Origin: Kitasatospora sp. Root107
GTDB lineage: Bacteria > Actinomycetota > Actinomycetes > Streptomycetales > Streptomycetaceae
DNA length: 64,000 bases
Assembly: GCF_001424875.1 (NCBI RefSeq)
Contig: NZ_LMCT01000023.1
Location: 235,098 to 299,097, forward strand
Direction of reading: 5' to 3'
The translations under genes were made by a program, and so were the position numbers. Within the stretch, counting starts at the first letter, position 1. Each line of letters starts with the position of its first letter. Below the pieces are notes generated by a model. The model had not been told where the DNA came from, searched no databases, and saw only the letters and a program-made list of their open reading frames with translations. This document shows positions 14,698 through 23,853 of the stretch, piece by piece.

Positions 14698-14812
14698 TAG
14701 GGGCTCGGGGAACTGCGAGGAGATCTGGCGTTCGGGTCACTGCGAAAGTGCCTGACCATTTACGTACGGATCACCTTGCATGAGGTCGGCGTCGCAGTTC
14801 CCCGAGCCCCTG
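14698..14812. repeat. Palindromic intergenic repeat, copy 2
   Basis: The arms 14698-14718 and 14792-14812 match except for one wobble position; the interior closely matches copy 1. The amidase reading frame runs into it and ends inside at 14771. This copy sits between two same-strand genes, unlike the others. Confidence 0.9.
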
Positions 14813-16030
14813 GATGGTGCAACTGAGCGTTCTGCAGAAGGACAGGAGTTGTTCGTCCCGGTCCGCCGGGGCGATCAGTTGAAGGCCGACGGGCAGGCCG
14901 TCCACGGTGCCGGCGGGGAGGCTGAGGGCGGGCCAGCCGGCGTGGCTCCAGGGGAGGGACATCACGGCGTCGCCGGTGCTCTCCAGGCCGAGCGGGGCCG
15001 GACCGGTGGCGGCGGGGGTGACCCACAGGTCGATGCCCTCCGCCGTGGTGAGTTCGGTGAGGCGGCGGCGGTAGCGGCTGCGGGCGCGCAGGGCGGCGGC
15101 GTACGTGGTGGGGTTGATCTCCTGGCCGTGCCGGATCGCCGAGGCGGTCTCGGGCCGGTAGAGGTTGGCGAAGCGGGGGAACAACTCGCGGTGCACCTGG
15201 GCGAGTTCGTACCGGCTGATCACCCGCATGTCCTCGGCCGGCTCGGCCGGACTCCACGGCAGCGTCACCTGGCGGGCCGTCAGCCCGAGCCGCTCGAAGA
15301 CCTCCCGGCCGGCCGGCGAGACCGCCGCCAGGTAGTCGACCGGCACTCCGAGCACCGGTGGCCGGCCTGGCCCGGCGACCGGCTGCCAGCCGTCGCAGAG
15401 CACCGCTGCCGCTCGCTCGACCCCCGCCAGGTCCGGCGCGAAGATGCCGAGCGTGTCCAGACTGGGCGCGCTCGCGATCAGCCCGTCCGTCGGGATCCGG
15501 CCGTAGGTGGGGCGGAAGCCGACCACTCCGCAGTACGCCGCCGGGCGGATCACCGAGCCGATCGTCTGGGTGCCGATCGCCAGCGGCACCAGCCCGGCCG
15601 CGACGGCGGCGGCCGAGCCGCTGCTCGAACCGCCGGGGGTGTGGGCCGGGTTGTGCGGGTTCCGGGTCGGGCCGGGGGCGTTGAGGGCGAACTCGGCGGT
15701 CACCGTCTTGCCCGCGATCAGCGCGCCGACGGCCCGCAGCCGCCGCACCACGGTGGCCTCGGGGCCGGCCAGTACGCCCGGCGGCAGGGCCGACCCGGCG
15801 TGCGTGGGCAGCCCGTCCACCTGGATCACGTCCTTGATCCCGACCGGCACGCCGTACAGCGGCGGGTACTCCCCGCCGCTGTACCGCCGCTCCAGCTCCC
15901 CGGCCTCGGCGGCCAGCCGCAGGTAGCGGCCCGGCTCCGGGGTGAAGGCGTGCAGCAACGGGTCGATCCGGTCGATCCGGGCGCACAGCTCCTCGACCAG
16001 CTCCGTCGGCTTCGTGCCTGCGGGCTCCAT
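14771..16030 (-). CDS. Amidase signature family hydrolase
   Basis: The Ser-cisSer-Lys catalytic set is present: Lys in VPVGIKDVIQ, the Gly/Ser-rich signature PGGSSSGSAAAVAAGL, and the nucleophile Ser in GTQTIGSVIRPAAYCG. It hydrolyses amides; the substrate is unknown. The C-terminal 15 or so residues (QGLGELRRRPHAR) are encoded by the palindromic repeat, so the ancestral stop codon may have been replaced when the element landed. The ATG at 16030 lies 9 bp after the stop of a small zinc-ribbon-like gene, so the two are probably co-transcribed. Confidence 0.9.
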   Translation of the reverse strand: MEPAGTKPTELVEELCARIDRIDPLLHAFTPEPGRYLRLAAEAGELERRYSGGEYPPLYGVPVGIKDVIQVDGLPTHAGSALPPGVLAGPEATVVRRLRAVGALIAGKTVTAEFALNAPGPTRNPHNPAHTPGGSSSGSAAAVAAGLVPLAIGTQTIGSVIRPAAYCGVVGFRPTYGRIPTDGLIASAPSLDTLGIFAPDLAGVERAAAVLCDGWQPVAGPGRPPVLGVPVDYLAAVSPAGREVFERLGLTARQVTLPWSPAEPAEDMRVISRYELAQVHRELFPRFANLYRPETASAIRHGQEINPTTYAAALRARSRYRRRLTELTTAEGIDLWVTPAATGPAPLGLESTGDAVMSLPWSHAGWPALSLPAGTVDGLPVGLQLIAPADRDEQLLSFCRTLSCTIQGLGELRRRPHAR

Positions 16031-16039
16031 CCCCGCGGG

Positions 16040-16285
16040 CTACGGCTGCTCGCGGTAGAGGTGTTCGCTCGGCAGGTAGGGCGCCTCGCGCAGGAACAGT
16101 GCCCCGCAGGTGTGGCAGTTGAGGTCCGGCTGCTCGGCCCACCGGGTCGGCTCCCGGGTCTCCCCGCCCGCCTCCAGCTCGTGCCCGCACATCGCGGTGA
16201 TGGTCTCCCCCACCGTGATGTGCCAGCTCTTCACCCCGCCCGACTTGCCGTCGGGACCGTACTCGGCTCGCATCAGGTGATCCAT
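16040..16285 (-). CDS. Small zinc-ribbon-like protein
   Basis: This 81-residue protein has no signal peptide. A TAMCGHELEAG element and a later LNCHTCGALF element give a C(G)H...CxxC pattern that could hold one zinc ion. I do not recognise a named family. It is directly upstream of the amidase gene (9 bp gap) and probably shares its transcript. The ATG at 16285 is the first in frame. Confidence 0.65.
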   Translation of the reverse strand: MDHLMRAEYGPDGKSGGVKSWHITVGETITAMCGHELEAGGETREPTRWAEQPDLNCHTCGALFLREAPYLPSEHLYREQP

Positions 16286-16349
16286 GCCCCCATGCTCCGA
16301 AGGGCACGGAGCACCGGCAATTTCTGATCGCCCGTACGGGAGACCCGCG

Positions 16350-18044
16350 TCAGCTGACGTCCCACCAGACGGTGGTGTCGGCCTCGATCACCGCACCCCC
16401 GGCGCCGGACGAGGCGAGCAGCACCCGGCCGGGCGCCGTCAGCTCGATCGGCGAGCCGGTGACGTTTGCCGTGCAGACGAACGAGCCCGTGTCGCTGTCG
16501 CGGCGGAAGGCGATCAGCCCCTGCGGTGCGTCCAGCCAGCTGACCTCGGCCCCGGCACCGAGTGCGGGGTGCTGCCTGCGGACGGCCAGTGCGCTGCGGT
16601 AGAGCTCCAGGGTCGAGGTCGGGTCCCCGGTCTGCGCCTCGACGCTGAGCCCGGCCCACTCGGCGGGCTGCGGCAGCCAGCTCGGGCCGCCGGCCTCCGG
16701 GCCGAAGCCGTACGGCGCCTCGGTGCCCGACCAGGGGAGCGGGACGCGGCAGCCGTCGCGGAAGCCGTCCTGGCCGGCCTGGCGGAGGAAGGACGGGTCC
16801 TGGCGGACGGCGTCGGGCAGGTCGGTCACCTCGGGCAGGCCGAGCTCCTCGCCCTGGTAGACGTACGCGGAGCCGGGCAGCGCGAGCATCAGCATCGTGG
16901 CGGCGCGGGCCCGGCGCAGGCCGAGTTCGCGGTCGCCGGGAGTGCGGATCTGGGTGCCCAGGCCGGGCGGGTTGGCGAAGCGGGTGGCGTGCCGGGTGAC
17001 GTCGTGGTTGGACAGCACCCAGGTGGGCGGGGCGCCGACCGAGCGCATCGCGTCCAGCGAGGTGTCGATCACCTCGCGCAGCGCGTCGGCCTCCCAGCCG
17101 GTGGACAGGTAGTGGAAGTTGAAGGCCTGGTGCAGCTCGTCCGGACGGACGTACCTGGCCGTGCTCGCGACGCTCGGGGTCCACGCCTCGGCGACGAAGA
17201 TCCGCTCGCCGCCGTACTCGTCCGCCACCCGACGCCAGTCCCGGTAGATCTCGTGCACGCCGTCCTGGTCGAAGAACGGCAGCCGCTCCCCGTCGAGCAG
17301 GCGCAGCCGGCCCCGCTGCCCGTGGTCGGGCAGGCCCGGGGCCTTGACCATGCCGTGCGCGACGTCGATCCGGATGCCGTCGATGCCCCGGTCGAACCAG
17401 AACCGGATGATGGAGCGGAACTCGTCCTGGACGGCGGCGTGGTCCCAGTTGAAGTCGGGCTGCTCGGGGGCGAACAGGTGCAGGTACCAGTCGCCTTCGG
17501 TGCCGTCCGGGTCGGTGGTCCTGGTCCAGGCGGGGCCGCCGAAGATGGACTCCCAGTCGTTGGGCGGCAGTTCGCCGTTGACGCCCTTGCCGGGGCGGAA
17601 GTGGTAGCGCTCACGCAGCGGCGAGGCCGGGCCCTCGCGCAGCGCGCGCTGGAACCAGTCGTGCTGGTCGGAGGAGTGGTTGGGGACCAGATCGACGATG
17701 ACCCGCAGGCCCTGCTCGTGCGCGTCCCGGATCAGCTCGTCCGCATCCGACAGGGTGCCGAACATCGGGTCCACCGCGCGGTAGTCGGACACGTCGTACC
17801 CGGCGTCGGCCTGCGGCGAGGCGTAGAAGGGCGAGAGCCAGACCGCGTCCACCCCGAGCGCCTTCAGGTACGGCAGCCGGCTGCGGACGCCCGGCAGGTC
17901 ACCCATGCCGTCCCCGTTCGAGTCGGCGAAGCTGCGCGGGTACACCTGGTAGATCACCGCATCGCGCCACCACCGGGTGGCCGGCTTGGAACGGGGCGCG
18001 GGAATCGGAGCTTCCGACAGGGCGTCAACTGCGGTCTGGGGCAC
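16350..18044 (-). CDS. aglA: Alpha-glucosidase, glycoside hydrolase family 13
   Basis: This cytoplasmic oligo-1,4/1,6-glucosidase type enzyme of 564 residues hydrolyses maltose and malto-oligosaccharides. The GH13 regions are intact: DLVPNHSSDQH, GIRIDVAHGM (nucleophile Asp), FVAEAW (acid/base Glu) and VLSNHDVTRH (transition-state Asp). The GTG start at 18044 follows CAGGAG. The promoter contains CAGAAA-C-TTTCTG and CTTTGCAG elements like the MalR/Reg1-type LacI operators of Streptomyces maltose genes, so maltose-inducible, glucose-repressed control is likely. No transporter gene is adjacent. Confidence 0.92.
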   Translation of the reverse strand: MPQTAVDALSEAPIPAPRSKPATRWWRDAVIYQVYPRSFADSNGDGMGDLPGVRSRLPYLKALGVDAVWLSPFYASPQADAGYDVSDYRAVDPMFGTLSDADELIRDAHEQGLRVIVDLVPNHSSDQHDWFQRALREGPASPLRERYHFRPGKGVNGELPPNDWESIFGGPAWTRTTDPDGTEGDWYLHLFAPEQPDFNWDHAAVQDEFRSIIRFWFDRGIDGIRIDVAHGMVKAPGLPDHGQRGRLRLLDGERLPFFDQDGVHEIYRDWRRVADEYGGERIFVAEAWTPSVASTARYVRPDELHQAFNFHYLSTGWEADALREVIDTSLDAMRSVGAPPTWVLSNHDVTRHATRFANPPGLGTQIRTPGDRELGLRRARAATMLMLALPGSAYVYQGEELGLPEVTDLPDAVRQDPSFLRQAGQDGFRDGCRVPLPWSGTEAPYGFGPEAGGPSWLPQPAEWAGLSVEAQTGDPTSTLELYRSALAVRRQHPALGAGAEVSWLDAPQGLIAFRRDSDTGSFVCTANVTGSPIELTAPGRVLLASSGAGGAVIEADTTVWWDVS

Positions 18045-18109
18045 GGCGAACTCCTGAGGCTTGGGGTGGCCTTCAGGACCGTAGTGGCGTTCACGCCGGA
18101 CTGGAATAG

Positions 18110-18140
18110 TTTGCAGAAACTTTCTGAAAGACTTTGCAGA
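18110..18140 (-). promoter_or_regulatory. Maltose-regulator-like operator of aglA
   Basis: The perfect palindrome CAGAAACTTTCTG (centre 18120) is flanked by two TTTGCAG copies (18110-18116 and 18133-18139). Streptomyces LacI-family maltose repressors bind TTGCAG/CTGCAA elements. Confidence 0.6.
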
Positions 18141-18144
18141 CTGC

Positions 18145-18792
18145 TCAGGACGCGGCCCGCAGCAGGGCGTCGTCCTGCCACTTGAGGACCTTGTCGAAGC
18201 TGACGATGGCTCCGCGCAGCGGGTGGTTGCGGAGCTGGACGTGATCGGTGAGGGCGTGGATCAGGAAGAGGCCGCGGCCGCTCTCGGCGGTGAGGTCGGG
18301 GAGGGTATCCAGGTCGATCGGGCGGGCTGTGGTGGGGCGGCCGGCCGGGAGGACGTGGGTGTCGTACGGGCCGGAGTGGTCACCGGTGCGGGGGCGGTGC
18401 GCGGTGAGGGCGGGGGCCGGGAGGGTGGCCCGGCCACGGCGGGTGCGACAGCGGCCCGGGGGGCGGATCGCGGGGCCGGCCTGGCGGCGCAGCGGGGGCA
18501 GGGTGAAGGGCCGGGAGACGGCGGCGGCCGGGGGGAGGCCGGGGCCGGTGTCGGTGACCTCGATCCGGAGCCGGTCGCCGGAGATCGACGCGGTGACCTG
18601 GAAGCCCTCGTCCGGGCGGGTGGAGGTGGCGTGCTCGACGGCGTTGGCGCAGGCCTCGGTGAGGGCGATGCCGAGGTCGAAGGCGACCTGCTGATCGACA
18701 CCGGCGGAGTCCATCGCGCCGAGCAGGATGCGCCGGGCGAGCGGAACGCTGGCCGGGTCGCGCTTGAGGTGCAGAGTCCACCAGATGTCCAC
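18145..18792 (-). CDS. Anti-sigma-type (RsbW-like) ATP-binding protein
   Basis: The 215-residue GHKL ATPase domain has the N box LTEACANAVEHA, the G1 box DTGPGLPP and the G2 box GRGLFLIHAL. The histidine-kinase dimerisation helix is absent, as in RsbW/SpoIIAB-type anti-sigma kinases. A low-complexity Arg/Pro/Thr insert of about 60 residues lies between the G1 and G2 boxes. The partner sigma or anti-anti-sigma factor is not in the window. I use the GTG at 18792, preceded by AGGAGGG; a longer form from an upstream ATG is possible. Confidence 0.85.
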   Translation of the reverse strand: MDIWWTLHLKRDPASVPLARRILLGAMDSAGVDQQVAFDLGIALTEACANAVEHATSTRPDEGFQVTASISGDRLRIEVTDTGPGLPPAAAVSRPFTLPPLRRQAGPAIRPPGRCRTRRGRATLPAPALTAHRPRTGDHSGPYDTHVLPAGRPTTARPIDLDTLPDLTAESGRGLFLIHALTDHVQLRNHPLRGAIVSFDKVLKWQDDALLRAAS

Positions 18793-19024
18793 GGGAGGTC
18801 CCTCCTGGCTGCGGCTCCACATACAACTAGGTATCTCCGGCCGATTCCGTGGTGAACCGTGCAGAAGGCCAGGTACCGCCCGTTCGGCGGATGGACTGGT
18901 GCAGCAGGGTGTGCCCGAACGGCGCACGGCCCGGCGCGCACGCCGGACCCGAACGGGCCAATACGCGGTGCTTTTCCGCCCCTCCCCCAGCTGCCGGTGT
19001 AGGCGGTGAGAGGATGGCTCAGCC

Positions 19025-19819
19025 ATGACCGACCACCGCCTCGCCCCGCCCCCGGGTGCCGCCGCAACGGGCCTCCGCGCCCCGGCCGCCGCCTGGGATC
19101 TGCGTCTTGCCCGGGCGGTGCTGTTCGCCCTGGTGTGCACGCTGATCGCGGCCGCCGGGCACGCCCTGGTGGGCAACGGCGAGGTCGGGCTGCCCGCACT
19201 GGCGATCGGGTTCGCGGCGGTCTGCGCACTGGCGGTGCTGCTCGGCGGGCGGGAGCGTTCGCTGCTCGCCATCGCCGGTGCGCTGAGTGCCGGTCAGCTC
19301 GGGCTGCACCTGGTCTTCCACTTCCTGTGCGGTGCCGCGATGCCGGGCATGCACCACGGCGGCGCGCTGACGCTGCCTCAGGTGGCGAGCCGGCTGGTCT
19401 GCGACGAGAGCGGTTCCGCCGCCCTGATCGACAACCCCGGTGGGCTGGTCAGCGCCGCCGGCCTCGACCCGGACGCGTACCCGGCGGCCGCGATGCCCGA
19501 GAGCGGCGGCTGGCTCGGGCTGACCGGTCCGATGCTGCTCGGCCACCTGGCCGCGGCCGTGCTGGCCGGCTGGTGGCTGCGCCGTGGCGAGGCCGCCCTG
19601 TGGCGGCTGCTGCGGCTGACGGCGGACGTGGCGAAGGAGTTCGCGGCCCCGCTGCGGACGGCCTTCGCGCTGGTCATCACCCTGCTGCTGGGCCCGGTGA
19701 CGACCGGCCGGGGCCGCCCCGGCGCTCCCCGCGCGGGCGACTGGCGGCTGCCCGGCGCGGCCGCCCTGCGGCACAGCCTGCTCCGCCGTGGCCCGCCTGC
19801 GGCGGCGTACGCGCGCTGA
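19025..19819 (+). CDS. His/Met-rich integral membrane protein of the copper cluster
   Basis: This 264-residue protein has about five hydrophobic helices. A loop with HLVFHFLCGAAMPGMHHGG could hold copper through Met and His. It precedes the YcnI, Sco, PCuAC, CopCD and DyP genes in the same direction, with a gap of 116 bp. From memory the homologous gene keeps the same place in other Streptomyces. The cytoplasmic C-terminus is Arg-rich. The exact role is unknown; copper import or delivery is an inference from position and the metal-ligand loop. Confidence 0.75.
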   Translation: MTDHRLAPPPGAAATGLRAPAAAWDLRLARAVLFALVCTLIAAAGHALVGNGEVGLPALAIGFAAVCALAVLLGGRERSLLAIAGALSAGQLGLHLVFHFLCGAAMPGMHHGGALTLPQVASRLVCDESGSAALIDNPGGLVSAAGLDPDAYPAAAMPESGGWLGLTGPMLLGHLAAAVLAGWWLRRGEAALWRLLRLTADVAKEFAAPLRTAFALVITLLLGPVTTGRGRPGAPRAGDWRLPGAAALRHSLLRRGPPAAAYAR

Positions 19820-19935
19820 CCTGAGACCTCGTCGGGAGCGCGCGTACAGCCCTGGCTGTCCGTCACTCCCCTCTGCGTACGCGCGCCGCCGTTCCGGCCT
19901 GCCCGCGTGCCCGTCTCCCGTTGGAGCCCACTGCC

Positions 19936-20670
19936 ATGCGAATCTCTCCTGCCCGTCGTCTCGCCGCTGCCGCCACCGTCGCCGCCGCGTCCGTGCTCGC
20001 GCTGGCCGCGCCCGCCTTCGCGCACGTCACCGTCCAGCCGGGCTCGGTCCAGCAGGGCGGCTACAGCGCCGTTGCCTTCCGGGTGCCGAACGAGAGCGAC
20101 ACCGCCTCGACGGTGAAGCTGGAGATCAACCTGCCGCTGGACCACCCGATGGCCTCGGTGCGCACCCAGCCGATCCCGGGCTGGACCGCCACCCTGGAGA
20201 AGTCCAAGCTCGACAAGCCGCTGAAGGCGCACGGCAAGGAGATCACCGAGGCGGTCTCCAAGATCACCTGGACCGCCGACGCCGGCGTCAAGGTCGGCCC
20301 CGGCCAGTACCAGGACTTCTCGGTCTCGCTCGGCGCGATGCCGGCCGACACCGAGAAGCTCACCTTCAAGGCGCTGCAGACCTACGACAACGGTGACGTG
20401 GTGCGCTGGATCGACGAGGCCAAGGAGGGCCAGGCCGAGCCCGCCAAGCCCGCCCCGGTGCTGACCCTGACCAAGGCCCCCGCCGCCGGTGCCGCCGACC
20501 ACCACGCCGGTTCCGCCGACACCTCCAAGGACCAGGCCGCCGACCACGCCTCGATGAGCTCGGACGACTCCACCGCCCGCACCCTCGGTGTGGTCGGCAT
20601 CGTGGTCGGCGTGATCGGCGCCGCGCTCGGTGTGGTCGGCCTGCGCCGCAAGAGCGGCAGCGCCTCCTGA
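19936..20670 (+). CDS. ycnI: YcnI family copper-binding protein (DUF1775)
   Basis: The N-terminal signal peptide should be cleaved at AFA-HVTV, leaving a mature N-terminal His that forms the copper 'histidine brace' known for YcnI. The beta-sandwich domain (about residues 32-170) is followed by a His-containing Ala/Pro linker and a C-terminal membrane helix ending LRRKSGSAS, so the protein is membrane-anchored outside the cell. The start ATG at 19936 is chosen because it gives a proper signal peptide (MRISPARRLAAAATVAAASV). It is second in the copper operon and 79 bp before the Sco gene. Confidence 0.92.
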   Translation: MRISPARRLAAAATVAAASVLALAAPAFAHVTVQPGSVQQGGYSAVAFRVPNESDTASTVKLEINLPLDHPMASVRTQPIPGWTATLEKSKLDKPLKAHGKEITEAVSKITWTADAGVKVGPGQYQDFSVSLGAMPADTEKLTFKALQTYDNGDVVRWIDEAKEGQAEPAKPAPVLTLTKAPAAGAADHHAGSADTSKDQAADHASMSSDDSTARTLGVVGIVVGVIGAALGVVGLRRKSGSAS

Positions 20671-20749
20671 TTCCGGGCCGGTCCCGGCCGCCGCGAGCCA
20701 CCCGGCGGCCGGGACCGGCCACAGCACGCTCCACGATCGGACCTTCGCA

Positions 20750-21418
20750 ATGGCACGTACCCCTTCCCCCCGACTGCTCGGCGCCGCCGCCCTCGCGCTG
20801 ACCGCCGCCCTCGCCCTGACCGCCTGCGGCTCCGGCGGCAGCAGCGCCGACGGCCCGGCCAAGGTCTCGAAGGAGGCCAGCAACTCCCCGTACCAAGCCA
20901 CCGTGCTGGGCAAGCACTTCGAGAAGCCCGAGCTGACCCTCACCGACACCTCGGGGCAGACCTTCGACCTGCGCAAGCAGACCGCCGGGCGCCCCACCCT
21001 GCTGTTCTTCGGCTACACCAGCTGCCCGGACGTCTGCCCGACCACCATGGGCGACATCGGGGTGGCGATGGCGAAGCTCCCGGCGGAGGAGCAGAAGAAG
21101 ATCGACGTGGTCTTCGTCTCCACCGACCCCGAGCGGGACACCCCGCAGGTGCTGCGCACCTGGCTGGACGCGATGGGCAAGAACTTCGTCGGGCTGACCG
21201 GCGACCTGAACCAGGTGAAGGCCGCCGCCAAGTCGCTCGGCGTCCTGGTCGAGGACCCGATCGTGAACAAGGACGGCAGCGTCACCTCCTCGCACGGCGC
21301 CCAGGTGCTGACCTTCCTGCCGCCGGACGACAAGGCGCACCTGCTCTACCTGAGCAGCACCTCGGTGCAGACCTTCGAGCACGACCTGCCGCTGCTGGCC
21401 AAGGGGGTCCCGGCATGA
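20750..21418 (+). CDS. SCO1/SenC copper chaperone lipoprotein
   Basis: The lipobox LTAC (Cys about residue 25) anchors the protein. The thioredoxin-like domain has the copper ligands TSCPDVCP (CxxxC) and a distal His in TSSHGAQV. Sco proteins deliver Cu(I) to the CuA centre of cytochrome c oxidase and, in Streptomyces, to other extracellular copper enzymes. The stop overlaps the next gene start by 4 bp (ATGA), so Sco and PCuAC are translationally coupled. Confidence 0.94.
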   Translation: MARTPSPRLLGAAALALTAALALTACGSGGSSADGPAKVSKEASNSPYQATVLGKHFEKPELTLTDTSGQTFDLRKQTAGRPTLLFFGYTSCPDVCPTTMGDIGVAMAKLPAEEQKKIDVVFVSTDPERDTPQVLRTWLDAMGKNFVGLTGDLNQVKAAAKSLGVLVEDPIVNKDGSVTSSHGAQVLTFLPPDDKAHLLYLSSTSVQTFEHDLPLLAKGVPA

Positions 21419-21891
21419 GTCCGTTCCGCCGCCGGGCCCTGCTCGGCGCCGGTCTGGCCGCCGCGCTGACCGTCGGCACGGTGCTGGTCGGCTGCGGCTC
21501 CGACAGCCCCGCCGCGGTGGCCAGGCTGAGCGTGGTCGACTCCTACATCCCGGTTCCGGCGAGCCCGGGCGGGATGGCCGCCGGGTATCTGACGGTCCGT
21601 AACTCCGGGGCGGGCGGTGACGAGCTGGTCGGCGTCCGCAGCCCAGGCGCCACGTCGGTCACCATGCACCGCTCCACCGAGCGGACCATGGAGGAGGTGT
21701 CGTCCTTCCCGGTGCCCGCCAACGGCGAGCTGCAGCTGTCCCGGGGCGGCAACCACCTCATGATCATGGGCTGGACGAAGGCACCCGCCGTCGGCGACCG
21801 GCTCGAACTCGAACTCACCTTCGCCAAGGGCGAGACCATCGCCGTCCAGGTGCCGGTCGAGTCCCTCACCTACCGACCCGGGAGCCAGTAG
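21415..21891 (+). CDS. PCuAC copper chaperone lipoprotein
   Basis: This 158-residue lipoprotein (lipobox LVGC) has the family copper motif with Met and His ligands: TMHRSTERTMEEV, then GGNHLMIMG, i.e. H-M followed about 20 residues on by HxM. In Streptomyces the homologue (ECuC) hands Cu(I) to Sco. It overlaps the Sco gene by 4 bp and lies 3 bp before CopCD. Confidence 0.94.
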   Translation: MSPFRRRALLGAGLAAALTVGTVLVGCGSDSPAAVARLSVVDSYIPVPASPGGMAAGYLTVRNSGAGGDELVGVRSPGATSVTMHRSTERTMEEVSSFPVPANGELQLSRGGNHLMIMGWTKAPAVGDRLELELTFAKGETIAVQVPVESLTYRPGSQ

Positions 21892-21894
21892 CTC

Positions 21895-23847
21895 ATGTGG
21901 AAGAGGCTTGGTGTCCTGCTGACGGTCGTGGTCACGGCCGGGCTGCTGCTGATCGGCAGCGCCGGTACGGCGTCCGCACACGCGTCGCTGGTCTCCACCG
22001 ACCCGGTGAACAACGCGGTGGTGGCCACCGCGCCGGCCGCCGTGACGCTGACCTTCAGCGAGGGCGTCTCGCTCTCTCCCGACTCGGTCCGGGTGCTCGG
22101 ACCTGACGGCGCGTCGGTGGACTCCGGCGAGCCGGGCCACGTCGACGGCAAGGCCGCCACCGCCCGGGTCGAGCTCCGGAGCGGGATCGCCAACGGCACG
22201 TACACGGTGGCCTGGCGGGCCGTCTCGGAGGACTCGCACCCGATCGGCGGCGCCTTCACCTTCTCGGTCGGCGCCCCCTCCGCGACCACCGTCTCGGCCG
22301 CCGCGCTCCAGGACGTCAAGCCGGACGGCGTGGTCGCCTTCGCCTACGGCACCGGCCGGACCGTCGCGTACGCCGCCTTCGCGCTGCTGGCCGGGGCGGC
22401 CGCGTTCGTACTGATCTGCTGGCCCGCCGGGGCGGCGGTCCGGTCGGTGCAGCGGCTGCTGATGACCGGCTGGGTCGCGCTGCTGGTCTCCACGGTCGCG
22501 GTGCTGCTGCTGCGCGGCCCGTACGAGCGGGGCACCGGCATCGGGCAGGCGTTCGACCTCTCGCTGGTGCGCAGCACCCTGGACGAGCGGATCGGGACGG
22601 CGCTGTCGGTCCGGCTGCTGCTGCTCGCGGCGGCCGGGGTCTTCCTGTCGCTGCTGGTCGGGCAGTTGGGGCAGGCCAGGCCGGAGACCTTGCAGGACGG
22701 GAACGGTGAGCAGGACGAGTTGCGGCAGCTGGAGCAGCGGGCCGCCGACCGCCCGCTCCGGGACGCCCGGCTGGGCCTCGGCGTGGCCGGTCTGGTGCTG
22801 GCCGTCGCACTCTCCGCCACCTGGGCCGGGGCGGACCACGCCTCGGTCGGCGAGCAGGTCTGGCTGGCCCTGCCCGCCGCGATGGTGCACCTGCTGGCGA
22901 TGGCACTCTGGCTGGGCGGGCTGACCACGCTGCTGCTCGCGCTGCGCAACGGGGTCGACGTCCGGACGGTCGAGCGGTTCTCCAAACTGGCATTCGGCGC
23001 CGTCGGGGTGCTGGTGCTGACCGGCGTCTACCAGGCCTGGCGCGGACTGGGCAGTTGGGGCGCACTGGTGGACACCGAGTACGGGCGGCTGCTGCTGCTC
23101 AAGACCGGCGCGGTGGTCGCGATGGTGGGCGTCGCCTGGTTCTCCCGGGGCTGGGTCGCCCGGCTGCGCTCGGGACCGCTCTCAGTGCCTGCGGCCGGTC
23201 CTGTGGAGACCGGGGTGTCCGAACCGGTGGCCGTCGGGGCCGACCCGGTACGGGCCGCGCAACTGGCCAGGCAGCAGGCGGCCCGGGACGAGGCGACGGT
23301 GCGTCAGGAACGCGACGGCACGCCCGCGCGGGCGGGGCTGCGCCGGTCCGTCCTGGTCGAGGCCGCGGTCGCGGTGGTCATCCTGGTGGTCACCACGATG
23401 CTGACCAACACCCCGCCCGGCAAGGTCGCCGAAGCGGTCGCGGGTGCCCCGGGCAGCGGCCCGGCCGGTGTACCGGGCGCGATCCCCAGCACGGTGCCGG
23501 GGAAGACCGTGGAGCTCAAGCTCCCGTACGACACCGGCGGCCGCACCCCGAACGCCAAGGGCACCGCCACCGTCGCCGTCAACCCGGCGGGCGTCGGGCT
23601 GAACAGCGTGCAGCTCACCCTGACCGACACCGCAGGGCAGCCGGTCGAGGTGCCCGAGGTGGAGCTCGCCTTCACCCTGCCGGACCGGGATCTCGGCCCG
23701 CTCCCGGCCACCCTCAAGGCCGAGGGCCCGGGCCACTGGTCCGGCACCGGCCAACTCCCGCTCGCGGGCAACTGGGTGGTGTCGGTGACCGTACGGTCCT
23801 CCGACATCGACCAGGTGACCGAGGTAAAACCGCTCAAGATCGGCTGA
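21895..23847 (+). CDS. CopC-CopD fusion copper transport protein
   Basis: The signal peptide ends TASA-HASL, giving a mature N-terminal His; with SEDSHPIGGAF this completes a CopC Cu(II) site (about residues 29-125). About eight membrane helices of a CopD domain follow (residues about 145-390), then an Arg-rich stretch, one more helix and an extracytoplasmic YtkA-like beta domain (about 500-650). It should bring copper across the membrane. It starts 3 bp after the PCuAC gene and is followed within 6 bp by the DyP gene. Confidence 0.92.
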   Translation: MWKRLGVLLTVVVTAGLLLIGSAGTASAHASLVSTDPVNNAVVATAPAAVTLTFSEGVSLSPDSVRVLGPDGASVDSGEPGHVDGKAATARVELRSGIANGTYTVAWRAVSEDSHPIGGAFTFSVGAPSATTVSAAALQDVKPDGVVAFAYGTGRTVAYAAFALLAGAAAFVLICWPAGAAVRSVQRLLMTGWVALLVSTVAVLLLRGPYERGTGIGQAFDLSLVRSTLDERIGTALSVRLLLLAAAGVFLSLLVGQLGQARPETLQDGNGEQDELRQLEQRAADRPLRDARLGLGVAGLVLAVALSATWAGADHASVGEQVWLALPAAMVHLLAMALWLGGLTTLLLALRNGVDVRTVERFSKLAFGAVGVLVLTGVYQAWRGLGSWGALVDTEYGRLLLLKTGAVVAMVGVAWFSRGWVARLRSGPLSVPAAGPVETGVSEPVAVGADPVRAAQLARQQAARDEATVRQERDGTPARAGLRRSVLVEAAVAVVILVVTTMLTNTPPGKVAEAVAGAPGSGPAGVPGAIPSTVPGKTVELKLPYDTGGRTPNAKGTATVAVNPAGVGLNSVQLTLTDTAGQPVEVPEVELAFTLPDRDLGPLPATLKAEGPGHWSGTGQLPLAGNWVVSVTVRSSDIDQVTEVKPLKIG

Positions 23848-23853
23848 CACCGT

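Noticed and set aside
14760..16307. Longer start for the amidase running through the zinc-ribbon gene
   Set aside because: The longer open frame is in a different phase from the amidase signature; the 419-residue frame contains all catalytic motifs.
19805..19890. Repeated GCGTACGCGC-type segments after the first copper-cluster gene as a copper operator
   Set aside because: Arms do not pair exactly, and the CsoR-type G-tract dyad is absent; probably just biased composition or a weak attenuator.
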